Source: Ideonella sp. (GTDB taxonomy: Bacteria; Pseudomonadota; Gammaproteobacteria; Burkholderiales; Burkholderiaceae_C). From it: a stretch of 46,547 bases of DNA. Location of the stretch: contig NZ_JADJDO010000017.1 in NCBI RefSeq assembly GCF_016702655.1, positions 1 to 46,547 of the forward strand. Direction: 5' to 3'. Of the stretch, positions 27,768 to 35,892 are shown piece after piece (the stretch's first letter is position 1; the number at the start of each line of letters is the position of its first letter). The notes beneath the pieces were generated by a model, which had not been told where the DNA came from, did not search any database, and saw nothing but the letters and a program-made list of their open reading frames with translations. A program made the translations under genes and the position numbers.

Positions 27768-29315
27768 ATGTTTACAATGAGCTCGGCGTTGGATCGATGT
27801 CATCGCTCTTATGGTCGGAAACCAGCGATCGTCGATTACGAAGGCACTTGGAGCTGGGACGAGCATCTGAACAGAGTCGCGCGCGCGGCTACGCTGCTAC
27901 AAAGCCTCGGCGTGAAGCGCGGCGAGCGCTTCGGCATCCTGTCACGCAACACCTTCCGCCACTGTGAGCTGCTGCATGCCGGTTACTGGGCCGGGATGGT
28001 GCCGGTCCCGGTCAATATCCGTCTAGCACCACCGGAGATCGCATACATCCTCAAGGACGCCGACGTCAAGGTGCTGGCGTTTGATGAGCCGTTCCTCGCA
28101 CTGGCCGACAACGAGGACATCTCACCATTCGCGAAGAAAGCGTTCGCCATTGCGCCCAAGCCGCTCGGTGGGCGGCTGCCGGACTATGAGACGCTCATTG
28201 CGGACTGCCGGCCCGCCGAGCTTGTGGAGTCCGCCGAAGATGACGACGCCATCGTACTCTATACCGGAGGCACGACGGGGCGGAGTAAGGGCGTGCGGCT
28301 GACGCACCGCAACGTGGTTTCCAATGGCATGCAATGCGGACTCGCAATGGACTTCCGCGGCGACGATATCTATCTTCATGTCGCGCCGATGTTTCATTCG
28401 GCCGACCTGCTGGCCACTGGCTTCACGCTGCTGGGCGGCGCTCACGCCTTCCTGCCGCAATTCACGCCGACGAATCTGTTGCGGGCGTTGCAGGACCTGA
28501 AGGTTTCATGGTTGATGATGGCGCCAACCATGATCGTGATGATCATCCGGGAACTGAGGCCCGCCGATTTTGACTTGTGCCAGTTGCGCGCATTTCTTTA
28601 CGGCAGCGCGCCGATGGCGCCAGAATGGATCAGGAAAACCATGGACGCATTTCCCGGCGTAGAAATCGCGCAGGGCTACGGCCTTACCGAGACCTCACCC
28701 ATACTTACCTATCTCGATTTCGCCGAGCACAAGAAGGCGATCGAAAGCGGCGACCACACGCGACTCACAGCGGCGGGACGTCCACTCGTCGGCATCGACA
28801 TACGAATCTGCGATCACGAGGGCATGGAAATGCCGATTGGCCAGCCGGGCGAAGTGGTCGTGCGCGCGCCCAATGTCACAAAGGGTTACCTGAATTTGCC
28901 GAAGGAAACCGCAGAAGCGATCCAGGACGGCTGGTTCCATACCGGCGACATCGGGCGTATGGACGAGGATGGATTCATGTATCTGATGGACCGCAAGAAG
29001 GACATGGTGGTGACTGGCGGCGAGAACGTCTATTCGGTGGAAGTCGAGCAGGCAATCTATCAGCACCCCGACGTGGTAGAGTGCGCAGTGATCGGCATCC
29101 CCGACGAGCAATACGGCGAGGTGCTGTTCGCCGCGATTGTGACCCAACCGGGCAAGACGCTCACCAGCGAACAGATCGTCGAACATTGCCGCACGCGCAT
29201 CGGCGGCTACAAGATCCCGCGCCAGATGGCCTTTGTGCCGCAATTACCCAAGAGTGCCATGGGGAAAACCCTGAAGAACGAGATCCGGCGCGTGTTCGGC
29301 AGACCGCGCGCCTGA
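27768..29315 (+). CDS. AMP-forming acyl/aryl-CoA ligase, third of the island
   Basis: 515 residues, complete. P-loop IVLYTGGTTGRSKGVRLTH, then YLHVAPMFHSADLLATGF, GYGLTETSPILTYL, GWFHTGDIGRMDEDG, DRKKDMVVTGGENVYSVEVE and the C-terminal Lys in SAMGKTLKNEIRR. It looks like the fatty-acid or aryl CoA-synthetase branch. Its place just behind the TRAP genes suggests that it activates the imported acid. A broken relative of this gene lies at 29497-31280 on the other strand. Confidence 0.88.
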   Translation: MFTMSSALDRCHRSYGRKPAIVDYEGTWSWDEHLNRVARAATLLQSLGVKRGERFGILSRNTFRHCELLHAGYWAGMVPVPVNIRLAPPEIAYILKDADVKVLAFDEPFLALADNEDISPFAKKAFAIAPKPLGGRLPDYETLIADCRPAELVESAEDDDAIVLYTGGTTGRSKGVRLTHRNVVSNGMQCGLAMDFRGDDIYLHVAPMFHSADLLATGFTLLGGAHAFLPQFTPTNLLRALQDLKVSWLMMAPTMIVMIIRELRPADFDLCQLRAFLYGSAPMAPEWIRKTMDAFPGVEIAQGYGLTETSPILTYLDFAEHKKAIESGDHTRLTAAGRPLVGIDIRICDHEGMEMPIGQPGEVVVRAPNVTKGYLNLPKETAEAIQDGWFHTGDIGRMDEDGFMYLMDRKKDMVVTGGENVYSVEVEQAIYQHPDVVECAVIGIPDEQYGEVLFAAIVTQPGKTLTSEQIVEHCRTRIGGYKIPRQMAFVPQLPKSAMGKTLKNEIRRVFGRPRA

Positions 29316-29352
29316 CGTCGCAAGCGCGGCCCGGGCACGGAATAAATCGCGA

Positions 29353-29424
29353 ATGACGAATCCGGCGAACCACGGTGGGAAGCAGGTGCCTTTCCACTGC
29401 TATCAATGTGTCGCCGGCCCCGAG
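29353..29424 (+). pseudogene. 5' fragment of a padB-like molybdopterin oxidoreductase gene
   Basis: From an ATG at 29353 the frame reads MTNPANHGGKQVPFHCYQCV and then AGPE, which matches the padB start in this window (KKVPQYCYQCVAGPD). The match ends after about 24 codons, where unrelated sequence takes over. It lies 37 bases after the ligase stop, in the same direction. I infer that a padB-type gene once followed the ligase and was cut away, with the break at about 29425-29497. Confidence 0.65.
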
Positions 29425-29712
29425 CGCAGGAATCATTCGATACCAGAGCGCGGTCAGCGGTCAGTCGCGCGCGAACTTGCGCCGCAACTCCGCTTTCACC
29501 AACCCATCGCAAGCAGGTCGGCCGAATAGAACATCGGCGCCGCGTGCAGATAGACGTGCTCGCGCCGCGCGTTGGCTCTCGGGCCAAAGGCGACGGCGTT
29601 GGAGAAAATATTCACATACGACAGGCGCACGCCCTTGCTGCGCTCGGTCGTGCCCCCCTGACCTGCCCCCTGTAGCCATACCAGTTGATCGGCAGGAAGT
29701 CCGTTTGCAAGG

Positions 29713-30590
29713 TTAAAGGAATTCATTGGTAGCGGGTTGCTTTGCATCGGCAGCATGCTGCCGATGCAAAGCGGCGAACTTGGCCGGTGGCATCCGGTGG
29801 CAACTGCTGTGCGGCCTGACCTCGTTGTAGTCCTGCCGCCAGGCAGCGATGACAGCTCGGGCTTGGGGCAAAGTCTCGAACCAATGCTCGTTCAGACACT
29901 CATCGCGGAACTTGCCGTTGAAGCTCTCGATGTAGCCGTTCTGCATCGGCCGGCCCGGCTCGATCAGGATGTGGCGGATGCCGTGGCTCTGCGCCCACGC
30001 CATGAAGGCACGGCTGGTGAACTCCGGGCCGTTGTCGGTGCGTATCGCGCTCGGGTAGCCCCTAAAGACGGCCGCCTGATCCAGCAGCCGGGTGACGTAC
30101 TGCCCGGAGATGCCGTAGTCGGTAGCGATATCCACGCACTCGTGACCAAAGTCGTCGGCCACGGTCAGGCATTTGAGGCGCCGACCATTGACCAGGCTGT
30201 CGCTGACAAAATCCATGCTCCACACTTCATTGACGGATTTGGCGATCTGCAGCGGCACTCGCTCACTGACCGGTCGTTTGGCCTTCTTGCGCTTCCTGAC
30301 CGCCAGGTTGGCGACACTATAGAGTCGATACACACGTTTGTGATTCACAGCGGGAAACTCCGGGCGCAGCAGGTCATGGATACGCCGATAGCCAAACCGC
30401 CGCCTGGCCTGGGCGAGGTCGATGATCGCAGCACTCAGGGCCGCTGTCTGCTCATCCGCTATGGGCGGATGGCGATAACTGTCGCGGGATAGCCCCACAA
30501 GTCGGCAGGCGTGGCGTTCGGATAGGTCGAATCGTTCGATCATTTGCCCGATGGCCTCGCGCCTGACTTGTGGGGCTAGCGCTTTACCCC
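29713..30590 (-). CDS. IS407-type transposase, orfB
   Basis: DDE integrase-core transposase of about 290 residues. Key text: RRFGYRRIHDLLRPEFPAVN, WSMDFVSDSLVNGRRLKCLT (first Asp), IRTDNGPEFTSRAFMAWAQS (second Asp) and QNGYIESFNGKFRDECLNEH (Glu). It is read by -1 frameshifting from orfA in this group; the frame stays open upstream through orfA, so the 5' boundary is approximate. The frame looks intact. Confidence 0.85.
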
Positions 30591-30851
30591 GAAGACGCTC
30601 TTGAGGGCGTGGATGTCGAGGTGCGCTTCGGCCAGGAGCTTCTTGAGCTTGGCGTTCTCGCCTTCCAGCTCTTTCAGCCGCCTGGCGTCGGATATGTCCA
30701 TGCCGCCGAACTTGGTCCGCCACTTGTAGAACGTGGCGTCGCTGAAGCCGCCTTTGCGGCAGAGCTCCTTGATCGGCATCCCGGCCTCGGCCTGCTTGAG
30801 AAAGCCAATGATCTGTTCTTCGCTGTATCTGCTCTTCTTCATGTCCGTCAT
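30576..30851 (-). CDS. IS407-type transposase, orfA
   Basis: 91 residues: helix-turn-helix SEEQIIGFLKQAEAGMPIKE and RKGGFSDATFYKWRTKFGGM, then a leucine-rich coiled coil (LKELEGENAKLKKLLAEAHL). Binds the element ends and forms the fused transposase with orfB. An alternative start three codons in (MKKSRYSEEQ) is the more usual one. Confidence 0.88.
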   Translation of the reverse strand: MTDMKKSRYSEEQIIGFLKQAEAGMPIKELCRKGGFSDATFYKWRTKFGGMDISDARRLKELEGENAKLKKLLAEAHLDIHALKSVFGVKR

Positions 30852-31310
30852 TCTCCATGGTTTGACGGACTTCTCTACTTCAAGTTGGTATGGCAGGTGG
30901 GGGGCAGGTCACCCCGTATAGATCAACAACGCATCGGCATCAGGGTCCGCCTCGTCAGGGGAGGAGGCCGGGTTGGCCGCAGCGAGCATCGCCTCGTAAT
31001 ACTCGGCATTCAACCCGGCCGCATCCCCAATATTCGTCATGCTAGAGCGTCGCGTAGCCAGTGCCGGATGCTCGAACATGGGCGCGAACATGCTCTCTGC
31101 AAACACATGGGCGCAGGCAGAGTCCTCGAGAATATGAGCAATTTCGGGCGACGCGAGGTGTACATTGATTGGAACCGGTATCGCGCCGAGCCAGAACCCG
31201 GCCCACTTGAGTTCCTCTACCCGGAATCCGTTGCGCGACAGGATTGCGAAACGCGCGCCCGCTACGCGCCCAATGCTCGGTCGCTGGGCTCCGTGCCTTC
31301 GTGCAGGGGA

Positions 31311-32570
31311 TCAGCGGCTACGGAACCGGCGCCAGAATTCGCCGGGTTTGATACGCTGGCCGAATCCCAGTGCCACATCGAGCTTGAGAGCCAGGCGTTT
31401 AAACGGAGATGCCGCCAGACGGGTCCATGTACGGTAATAGGCGCGCGACCACCAGCGAGAGATGTCCTTGTTGTAGGGGCACACACGCATACAGACCCCA
31501 CATTCAGTCGCCTGATTGACCCAAAACTTGAAGCAGCGTTCAGCGTCGACCTGCCACTTGCGGATGCCGATAATCGAAGACTGGTTTGGAATGCGCGCCT
31601 CAGGCGCGCCGAACGATATAGCTTTGGGCGGACAGGCCGCGGCGCAGCGTTGGCAGGTCGAGTCGCAGAATTCGCGCACGCCGAAGCTTATCGGCTGGTC
31701 GTGGACCAGCGGCAAATCGGTGTGAATGCGCCCGATACGCACGCGCGGTCCGAAATCCTTCGTGATCAGCAGGCCGTTGCGCCCATATTCGCCGAGCCCT
31801 GCCGCAATCGCGTACGGTATCGCCAGAGACGTATCGTTGACGCAGGCCACCGCGCGATATACAAGATTGAGGATGTAGGTTGCAATGTTTTGCGCCAGTT
31901 CGCAATCTTTTGAATAGCCGTGGCCGACTGCGATTCCCGCTGTTGCCGATGGGTAGGTCTTGACCGCCTCATAATTCATCGCGGTGACGATCACGATGAC
32001 GTTCGACAAACCGTCAGGAATCCCGTACGGTTTCTCGGCCAGCGTCTTGGTCGAAAAACTTTTAGTGTAATGCCATCGCATGTCGGTATGGGTGATGCCG
32101 ACGGCATCCGCTCCGAACAGCCGGCTAACGCTTTTCATCTCCTCGCTCATTACTTCGGGCGATTCGATCTCGATTTTTTCCGGATTGGGGTCGGAATACG
32201 GAAGGATGTAATCGAGAAACGCGTCGACGCGGCCCTGCTTAAGGCTGCGCTGAATGGTGAGGTTGGCACCCATCCATCCGGCATTGCGCAGTGCGAAATC
32301 GCGAACTGAGTAACCCTCGGCCTTGCGCGCGCCCAGACCGGGCCTGAACATACCCTTGAACCAGTTGATCACCTTGTCCGAGCGAATCCGCGCATCCCAC
32401 TGGCCACGGGTGTAGATATCGTTGGCCTGATTGAAACGCTCGAAGTTCTCGGTCAGTTCGAACCCGCACGCCTGATCTTTGGAGTGATGCAACTCCCCCT
32501 TGAGTCGGTAGGCCCCTTCGCTCGTAGGTTGGTTCTCCACGGTCAGGCGATCAGTTGCGGATTCGGCCAT
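31311..32570 (-). CDS. Reductive dehalogenase-like (RdhA) corrinoid Fe-S protein E, without Tat signal
   Basis: 419 residues. The RdhA hallmark GLGEYGRNGLLITKDFGPRV lies at residues 258-277. First [4Fe-4S] motif: C302, C306, C309, C313 (FCDSTCQRCAAACP). Second: C346 (RCFKFW), C357, C360, C364 (ECGVCMRVCPYNK), the arrangement found in respiratory dehalogenases such as PceA. The N-terminus has no RRxFxK Tat signal, and no small RdhB membrane anchor is nearby, so it should be cytoplasmic and not respiratory. Start at 32570 after AAAGGAG. The TetR-type operator lies 66 bases upstream. Possible reactions include dehalogenation or other reductive removal from an activated aromatic; the substrate is not known. 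Confidence 0.8.
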   Translation of the reverse strand: MAESATDRLTVENQPTSEGAYRLKGELHHSKDQACGFELTENFERFNQANDIYTRGQWDARIRSDKVINWFKGMFRPGLGARKAEGYSVRDFALRNAGWMGANLTIQRSLKQGRVDAFLDYILPYSDPNPEKIEIESPEVMSEEMKSVSRLFGADAVGITHTDMRWHYTKSFSTKTLAEKPYGIPDGLSNVIVIVTAMNYEAVKTYPSATAGIAVGHGYSKDCELAQNIATYILNLVYRAVACVNDTSLAIPYAIAAGLGEYGRNGLLITKDFGPRVRIGRIHTDLPLVHDQPISFGVREFCDSTCQRCAAACPPKAISFGAPEARIPNQSSIIGIRKWQVDAERCFKFWVNQATECGVCMRVCPYNKDISRWWSRAYYRTWTRLAASPFKRLALKLDVALGFGQRIKPGEFWRRFRSR

Positions 32571-32635
32571 GATAAAACTCCTTTGACTCTTTTGCCGCTG
32601 AAGATAAGAGGGCTGCCTCTCACTGAAAACAGCAT

Positions 32636-32655
32636 CCTACCGATCATTCGTTCGG
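32636..32655 (-). promoter_or_regulatory. Second TetR-type operator, before the RdhA-like gene
   Basis: CCTACCGATCATTCGTTCGG is the reverse complement of the ferredoxin operator at 23744-23763 with one mismatch. Similarity extends outward (CAGnATCC on the left). Relative to its gene it has the same orientation as the first site. This implies control by the same repressor. Confidence 0.7.
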
Positions 32656-33180
32656 CGTAAATTGGAGCTTAGCAGACTACAGGGGCGGTTGTAAAGCTTC
32701 AGATTCCCGGCGCTGCTTCGGATCGGAGCAAGTGTACTACCTTGAGGGTGGCAATAAGGAGGACACCATGGCCAGTCATTGCGAGGAGCGCGGGCAGTAC
32801 CTGATCGAAGCGGGCGCGCTTCATCTGATGGGTGCAAGCAAATGGCAATCACGGCTCACCACGACGCAGCTTTGCTGCAGCACAGGACTGTCCAAGAACC
32901 AGTCGTTTCCGAGCCTGACGCCTTTATTCGATACGGTCAAGGGGGCACAGTAGCTTCGTTTCCCCAATTCTGAATCCCTTATGTTCCAGTTTCGTTTCCA
33001 ACCAGCATTAAGGGCAAGCGTCGATGAGTCTGAGTCATCGGTAGGATGCGCTAAGGCGCACCAATTATCGATAGATTCTAGCCGAAGGCGCAGGTGGTGC
33101 GAGGGTCTGCCTGTCGGGGTGTTGCGGCATCCCAAAGACACGCTAAATCGGCACGAAAAATTTGTTCTCAGATAACCCAA
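32656..33180. other. Intergenic stretch upstream of the RdhA-like gene
   Basis: About 525 bases without a supported gene. It holds repeat-like text, such as CATTGCGAGGAGCG near 32778 and GGTAGGATGCGC near 33040, of a kind common in dispersed repeats. Short open frames here have no family features. Confidence 0.5.
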
Positions 33181-33720
33181 GTTGCGGAGGCTGAGTTTCT
33201 TGTCATGCGCAAGTAGTCGAAGACGCGCCGGGTGCAGAAGCGGAGTTTGCGCATCTTCTCAGCGATGGAGTGAGTGGAGGTCTGAAAGGACTTGAGGATG
33301 CCGACCGCAAAGCGGTGCAGGCGAGTGATGTTTTCCGGGCCGTGGCCGGTACGGATGTGGTTACGATCTTCGTCGTAGTTCCAGTCGCTGATGTAATGGG
33401 TGTTCTCGATGGTCCAGTGACCGCGATTGATAGTCAGGACCTGTTGCGTACAAGCCTCTTGCGGTGTTTGGCTCGTGATCCCCAGAGCGGTCTCACACGA
33501 GCGCTTGCCGGATTTTTCCGATCGATTCGTGCTCGAGAACGAACACCTGACCGACGTGAGGGAAGTCGAGGTAGACATTGAGCGCCGTGCTGCACCAGAT
33601 ACGGCGCGTATCGATGCAACCGTGATCGGCAGGTGCCACCTCGACGAAGTCAGGACTACCCGACACCGCTGCGCCGCGGTCGCATCAAAGACGACGAGGG
33701 CAAGACACTGGTAAACCCTG
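33181..33720 (-). mobile_element. ISAs1-type transposase remnant
   Basis: The C-terminal part is readable on the minus strand: ETALGITSQTPQEACTQQVL, NRGHWTIENTHYISDWNYDE and GPENITRLHRFAVGILKSFQ, typical of ISAs1-family transposases. The part before it changes frame and the N-terminal half is absent. It lies at the right edge of the island, next to the long direct repeat. Confidence 0.7.
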
Positions 33721-33841
33721 AGTCTCACCATGTTTGAGAGAACTCCGTTGGATCAGCTACTTGCCCTGATTCCACCTTCATCAGATCTACTGGAAAATCT
33801 CTACCAGTTGATCTTGTTCGATTAATGTTGGGACACTACTG

Positions 33842-34222
33842 ATCTGTTATAGTACTCCGGCAGTGCGGCAACTCGAATAACGGCCACGCATCCTGTCGCG
33901 ATTCACCAAATGGGACAATGCGATTGCAGAACCCACCAGTTTCAATACCGCGAACCTGTTCGCGCAGGCAGCATCGGCAGGGCGCGGCAAACGGAGCGAT
34001 ACCGAGCTGCAATCCTGCTCGCGGATCTGCAGATTGGCTTTGCAGACCGGGCCGTACCGGCTGACGTGCCGGATGTGCCGCTCAAAGCCTGCTTTGAGCG
34101 CCTGCTGGAACTGGCGAAAGCGTTCGCGCCAGGCAAGGCCGACGCGCCCTGCGTGCTGCGTTCCCTGGAACTGAATCCGGCGCAGATCGGCGAGGGTGTG
34201 ACGGTGCGCGCTGCGCAGTGCG
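33842..34222 (+). repeat. Right copy of the long direct repeat flanking the island
   Basis: Repeats 5788-6400 in the same orientation. It starts at the same ATCTGTTATAGTACTCCGGC, lacks about 230 internal bases, and has several single-base indels and substitutions in its first 190 bases. It keeps the -10-like TATAGT but not the FNR box, because the copy begins downstream of it. Confidence 0.9.
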
Positions 34223-35778
34223 AGATCGCCGCCGCCGCGCCTGCCAGGCTGCCGCGACCGATCCACAAGATCGACAAGCTGATCCACCCGAAATCCATCG
34301 GCATCGTCGGCGCCTCGGCCACCGGCATGAACTTCGGCCGCATCATCCTGCGCAACCTGCTCGGCAGCGGCTATCCCAAAGAACAGTTGCTGATCCTCAA
34401 GCCAGGCGAAACCGAGATCGACGGCGTGAAGTGCGTCGAGGGCCTCAAGGCACTGGACAAGAAACTGGACATGCTCATCGTTGCCGTCGCTGCAAGTGCA
34501 GTTTACGACCTGGTCGACGAGATCATCGCCAGCGATGCCGTGGACGCCGTTATGCTCATCCCCGGCAGTCTCGGCGAGACGAAGAAAAGTCGCGAGCCGG
34601 CGGCGGCACTGGCGGCGCGCATCAACGCCGCCCACGGCAACGCAGGCGGCGGGCCGATCTTCCTCGGTGCCAACTGCCTCGGCGTGGTGTCGCATCCGGG
34701 CACCTACGACTCCTGGTTCATCCCACTCGAGCGCCTGCCGAAGCCGCAGAAGAAACCGCTGCGCGACGCCGTCATGCTGAGCCAGAGCGGTGCCTTCATG
34801 ATCACGCGGCTGTCGCAAAATCCCTGGCTAGACCCGGCCTACATGCTGGCGCTGGGCAACCAGACCGATCTTACCCACGGCGACATGCTCAGTTATTTTG
34901 CCGAGTTGCCTGGCATCGAGATTCTCGGTATCTACATCGAGGGCTTCAAGGACCTCGACGGCCTGCAGTTTGCCAAGGCGGTGCGCAAAGCCGTGCTCAA
35001 CGGCAAGCAGATCGTCGTGTACAAGTCCGGCCGGACGGCGCCGGGGCAGGGCGGTGTCATGGGTCACACCGCCTCCATAGCCGGTGGCCTGACCCTGTTC
35101 GAATCCGTCGTGCGCCATGCCGGTGCCATCGTTGCCGAGGATTTCAATACTTTCGACGACCTCTTTTACATGGCCGGCAATCTGCAGCACAAGAAGATCG
35201 GCGGCGGACGCCTCGGCGCCATCAGCGGCGCCGGCTTCGAGGCGGTCGGCATGGCCGATAACATCGAGTCGGACACCTTCGCCATGACTATGGGCGAGAT
35301 CGGCGCGGACACTGTCAAGGCCGTGGAGGACATCCTTGTCGCCAAGAAGCTTGAGCAGTTGGTCGAGGTACGCAACCCAATCGACATCAATCCTGGCGCC
35401 GACGACGAGGCCCACCTGCAGATCACTGAGGCCTTCCTGCACGACCCGAATATCGACGTGGTGGTCGTCGGCCTCGATCCGACGGCGCCGTCGGTGCGCG
35501 CGCTGGTGGAGAGCAAGCTGCGCCCCGGCCACGACATCAACGACCCGAAGAGCACGGTGCACCTGATGCCGCCGATGGTCGAGCGCAACGACAAGCCGAT
35601 CATCGGCATCGTCGACGGCGGCACGCTCTATGACACGATGGCCGCCCGGCTGATGGACCAGGGCGCCTGCATCTTCCGCAACTGCGCGCGCGGCACCAGG
35701 GCGCTGGTGAGTTATGTGGAAGCGCGGTTGTACGCCGATTCACTGAAAAGCCGCCGTCCTGGCGGGACTGACTTTTAG
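33910..35778 (+). CDS. Acyl-CoA synthetase (NDP-forming), 3' part with a rearranged 5' end
   Basis: 622 codons are open. Residues 1-105 come from the repeated ATP-grasp piece; the first ~40 are out of the native frame, and a 230-base deletion removes most of the preserved grasp segment (the TREFGMVISAGLGG part seen at 6055-6100). From about residue 118 the text is clean: IHPKSIGIVGASATGMNFGR (CoA-binding Rossmann fold), FLGANCLGVVSHPGTYDSWF, MLSQSGAFMITRLSQNPWLD (ligase domain) and GHTASIAGG with the catalytic-type His. Complete enzymes convert acyl-CoA and ADP to acid and ATP, or the reverse. Without a full ATP-grasp domain this copy is probably impaired, unless the 5' fragment at 5849 supplies it. 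Confidence 0.75.
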   Translation: MGQCDCRTHQFQYREPVRAGSIGRARQTERYRAAILLADLQIGFADRAVPADVPDVPLKACFERLLELAKAFAPGKADAPCVLRSLELNPAQIGEGVTVRAAQCEIAAAAPARLPRPIHKIDKLIHPKSIGIVGASATGMNFGRIILRNLLGSGYPKEQLLILKPGETEIDGVKCVEGLKALDKKLDMLIVAVAASAVYDLVDEIIASDAVDAVMLIPGSLGETKKSREPAAALAARINAAHGNAGGGPIFLGANCLGVVSHPGTYDSWFIPLERLPKPQKKPLRDAVMLSQSGAFMITRLSQNPWLDPAYMLALGNQTDLTHGDMLSYFAELPGIEILGIYIEGFKDLDGLQFAKAVRKAVLNGKQIVVYKSGRTAPGQGGVMGHTASIAGGLTLFESVVRHAGAIVAEDFNTFDDLFYMAGNLQHKKIGGGRLGAISGAGFEAVGMADNIESDTFAMTMGEIGADTVKAVEDILVAKKLEQLVEVRNPIDINPGADDEAHLQITEAFLHDPNIDVVVVGLDPTAPSVRALVESKLRPGHDINDPKSTVHLMPPMVERNDKPIIGIVDGGTLYDTMAARLMDQGACIFRNCARGTRALVSYVEARLYADSLKSRRPGGTDF

Positions 35779-35843
35779 CTCCGCTGCCGGGCCGCCCCAA
35801 GGCGGAGCAAGCCAACGACACGGAGCGAAGCGAACTGCCGTCA

Positions 35844-35865
35844 CCCCCTCCCTCGGGAAGGGGGG
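35844..35865 (+). terminator. GC-rich hairpin after the synthetase
   Basis: CCCCCTCCC and GAAGGGGGG around a short loop, between the synthetase stop and the thioesterase. No U-run. It may attenuate or stabilise; it also resembles the hairpin at 4504. Confidence 0.35.
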
Positions 35866-35892
35866 CGAGTTAATTAATTGCGAGGAGATAAC

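Larger units (their letters stand above)
29659..30911 (-). mobile_element. IS3-family (IS407 group) insertion sequence
   Basis: 1,253 bases. Ends are inverted repeats beginning TGACCTGCCCCC: the left at 29659, and the right as its complement ending at 30911. CCCC flanks both ends, fitting the 4-bp target duplication of this group. It holds orfA and orfB. It sits exactly in the P-loop codons of the ligase pseudogene. Confidence 0.88.
29497..31280 (-). pseudogene. CoA ligase pseudogene split by an IS407-type element
   Basis: Two pieces of one ligase. The upstream piece (about 31280-30912) reads AILSRNGFRVEELKWAGFW and IPVPINVHLASPEIAHILED, ending in LLIYTG. The downstream piece (29658-29497) resumes with GTTERSKGVRLSYVNIFSNA and YLHAAPMFYSADLLAMGW. 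Joined, they give the P-loop YTGGTTERSKGV, and both match the intact ligase at 27768. The first ~50 codons and the whole second half are missing. The upstream piece directly follows the RdhA-like gene, suggesting a former RdhA-ligase operon. Confidence 0.8.

Noticed and set aside
32768..32953. A short open frame before the RdhA-like gene
   Set aside because: It starts in repeat-like text and has no conserved features.
33030..33060. GGTAGGAT near 33040 as a third TetR operator
   Set aside because: Only one half resembles the operator; the text belongs to a common GTAGGATGCGC-type dispersed repeat.
33730..33825. A 31-codon frame (starting MFERTPLDQLLALIPPSSDL) between the ISAs1 remnant and the right repeat
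   Set aside because: It reads like protein but is very short and has no clear ribosome site; perhaps a transposon fragment. Not enough support.
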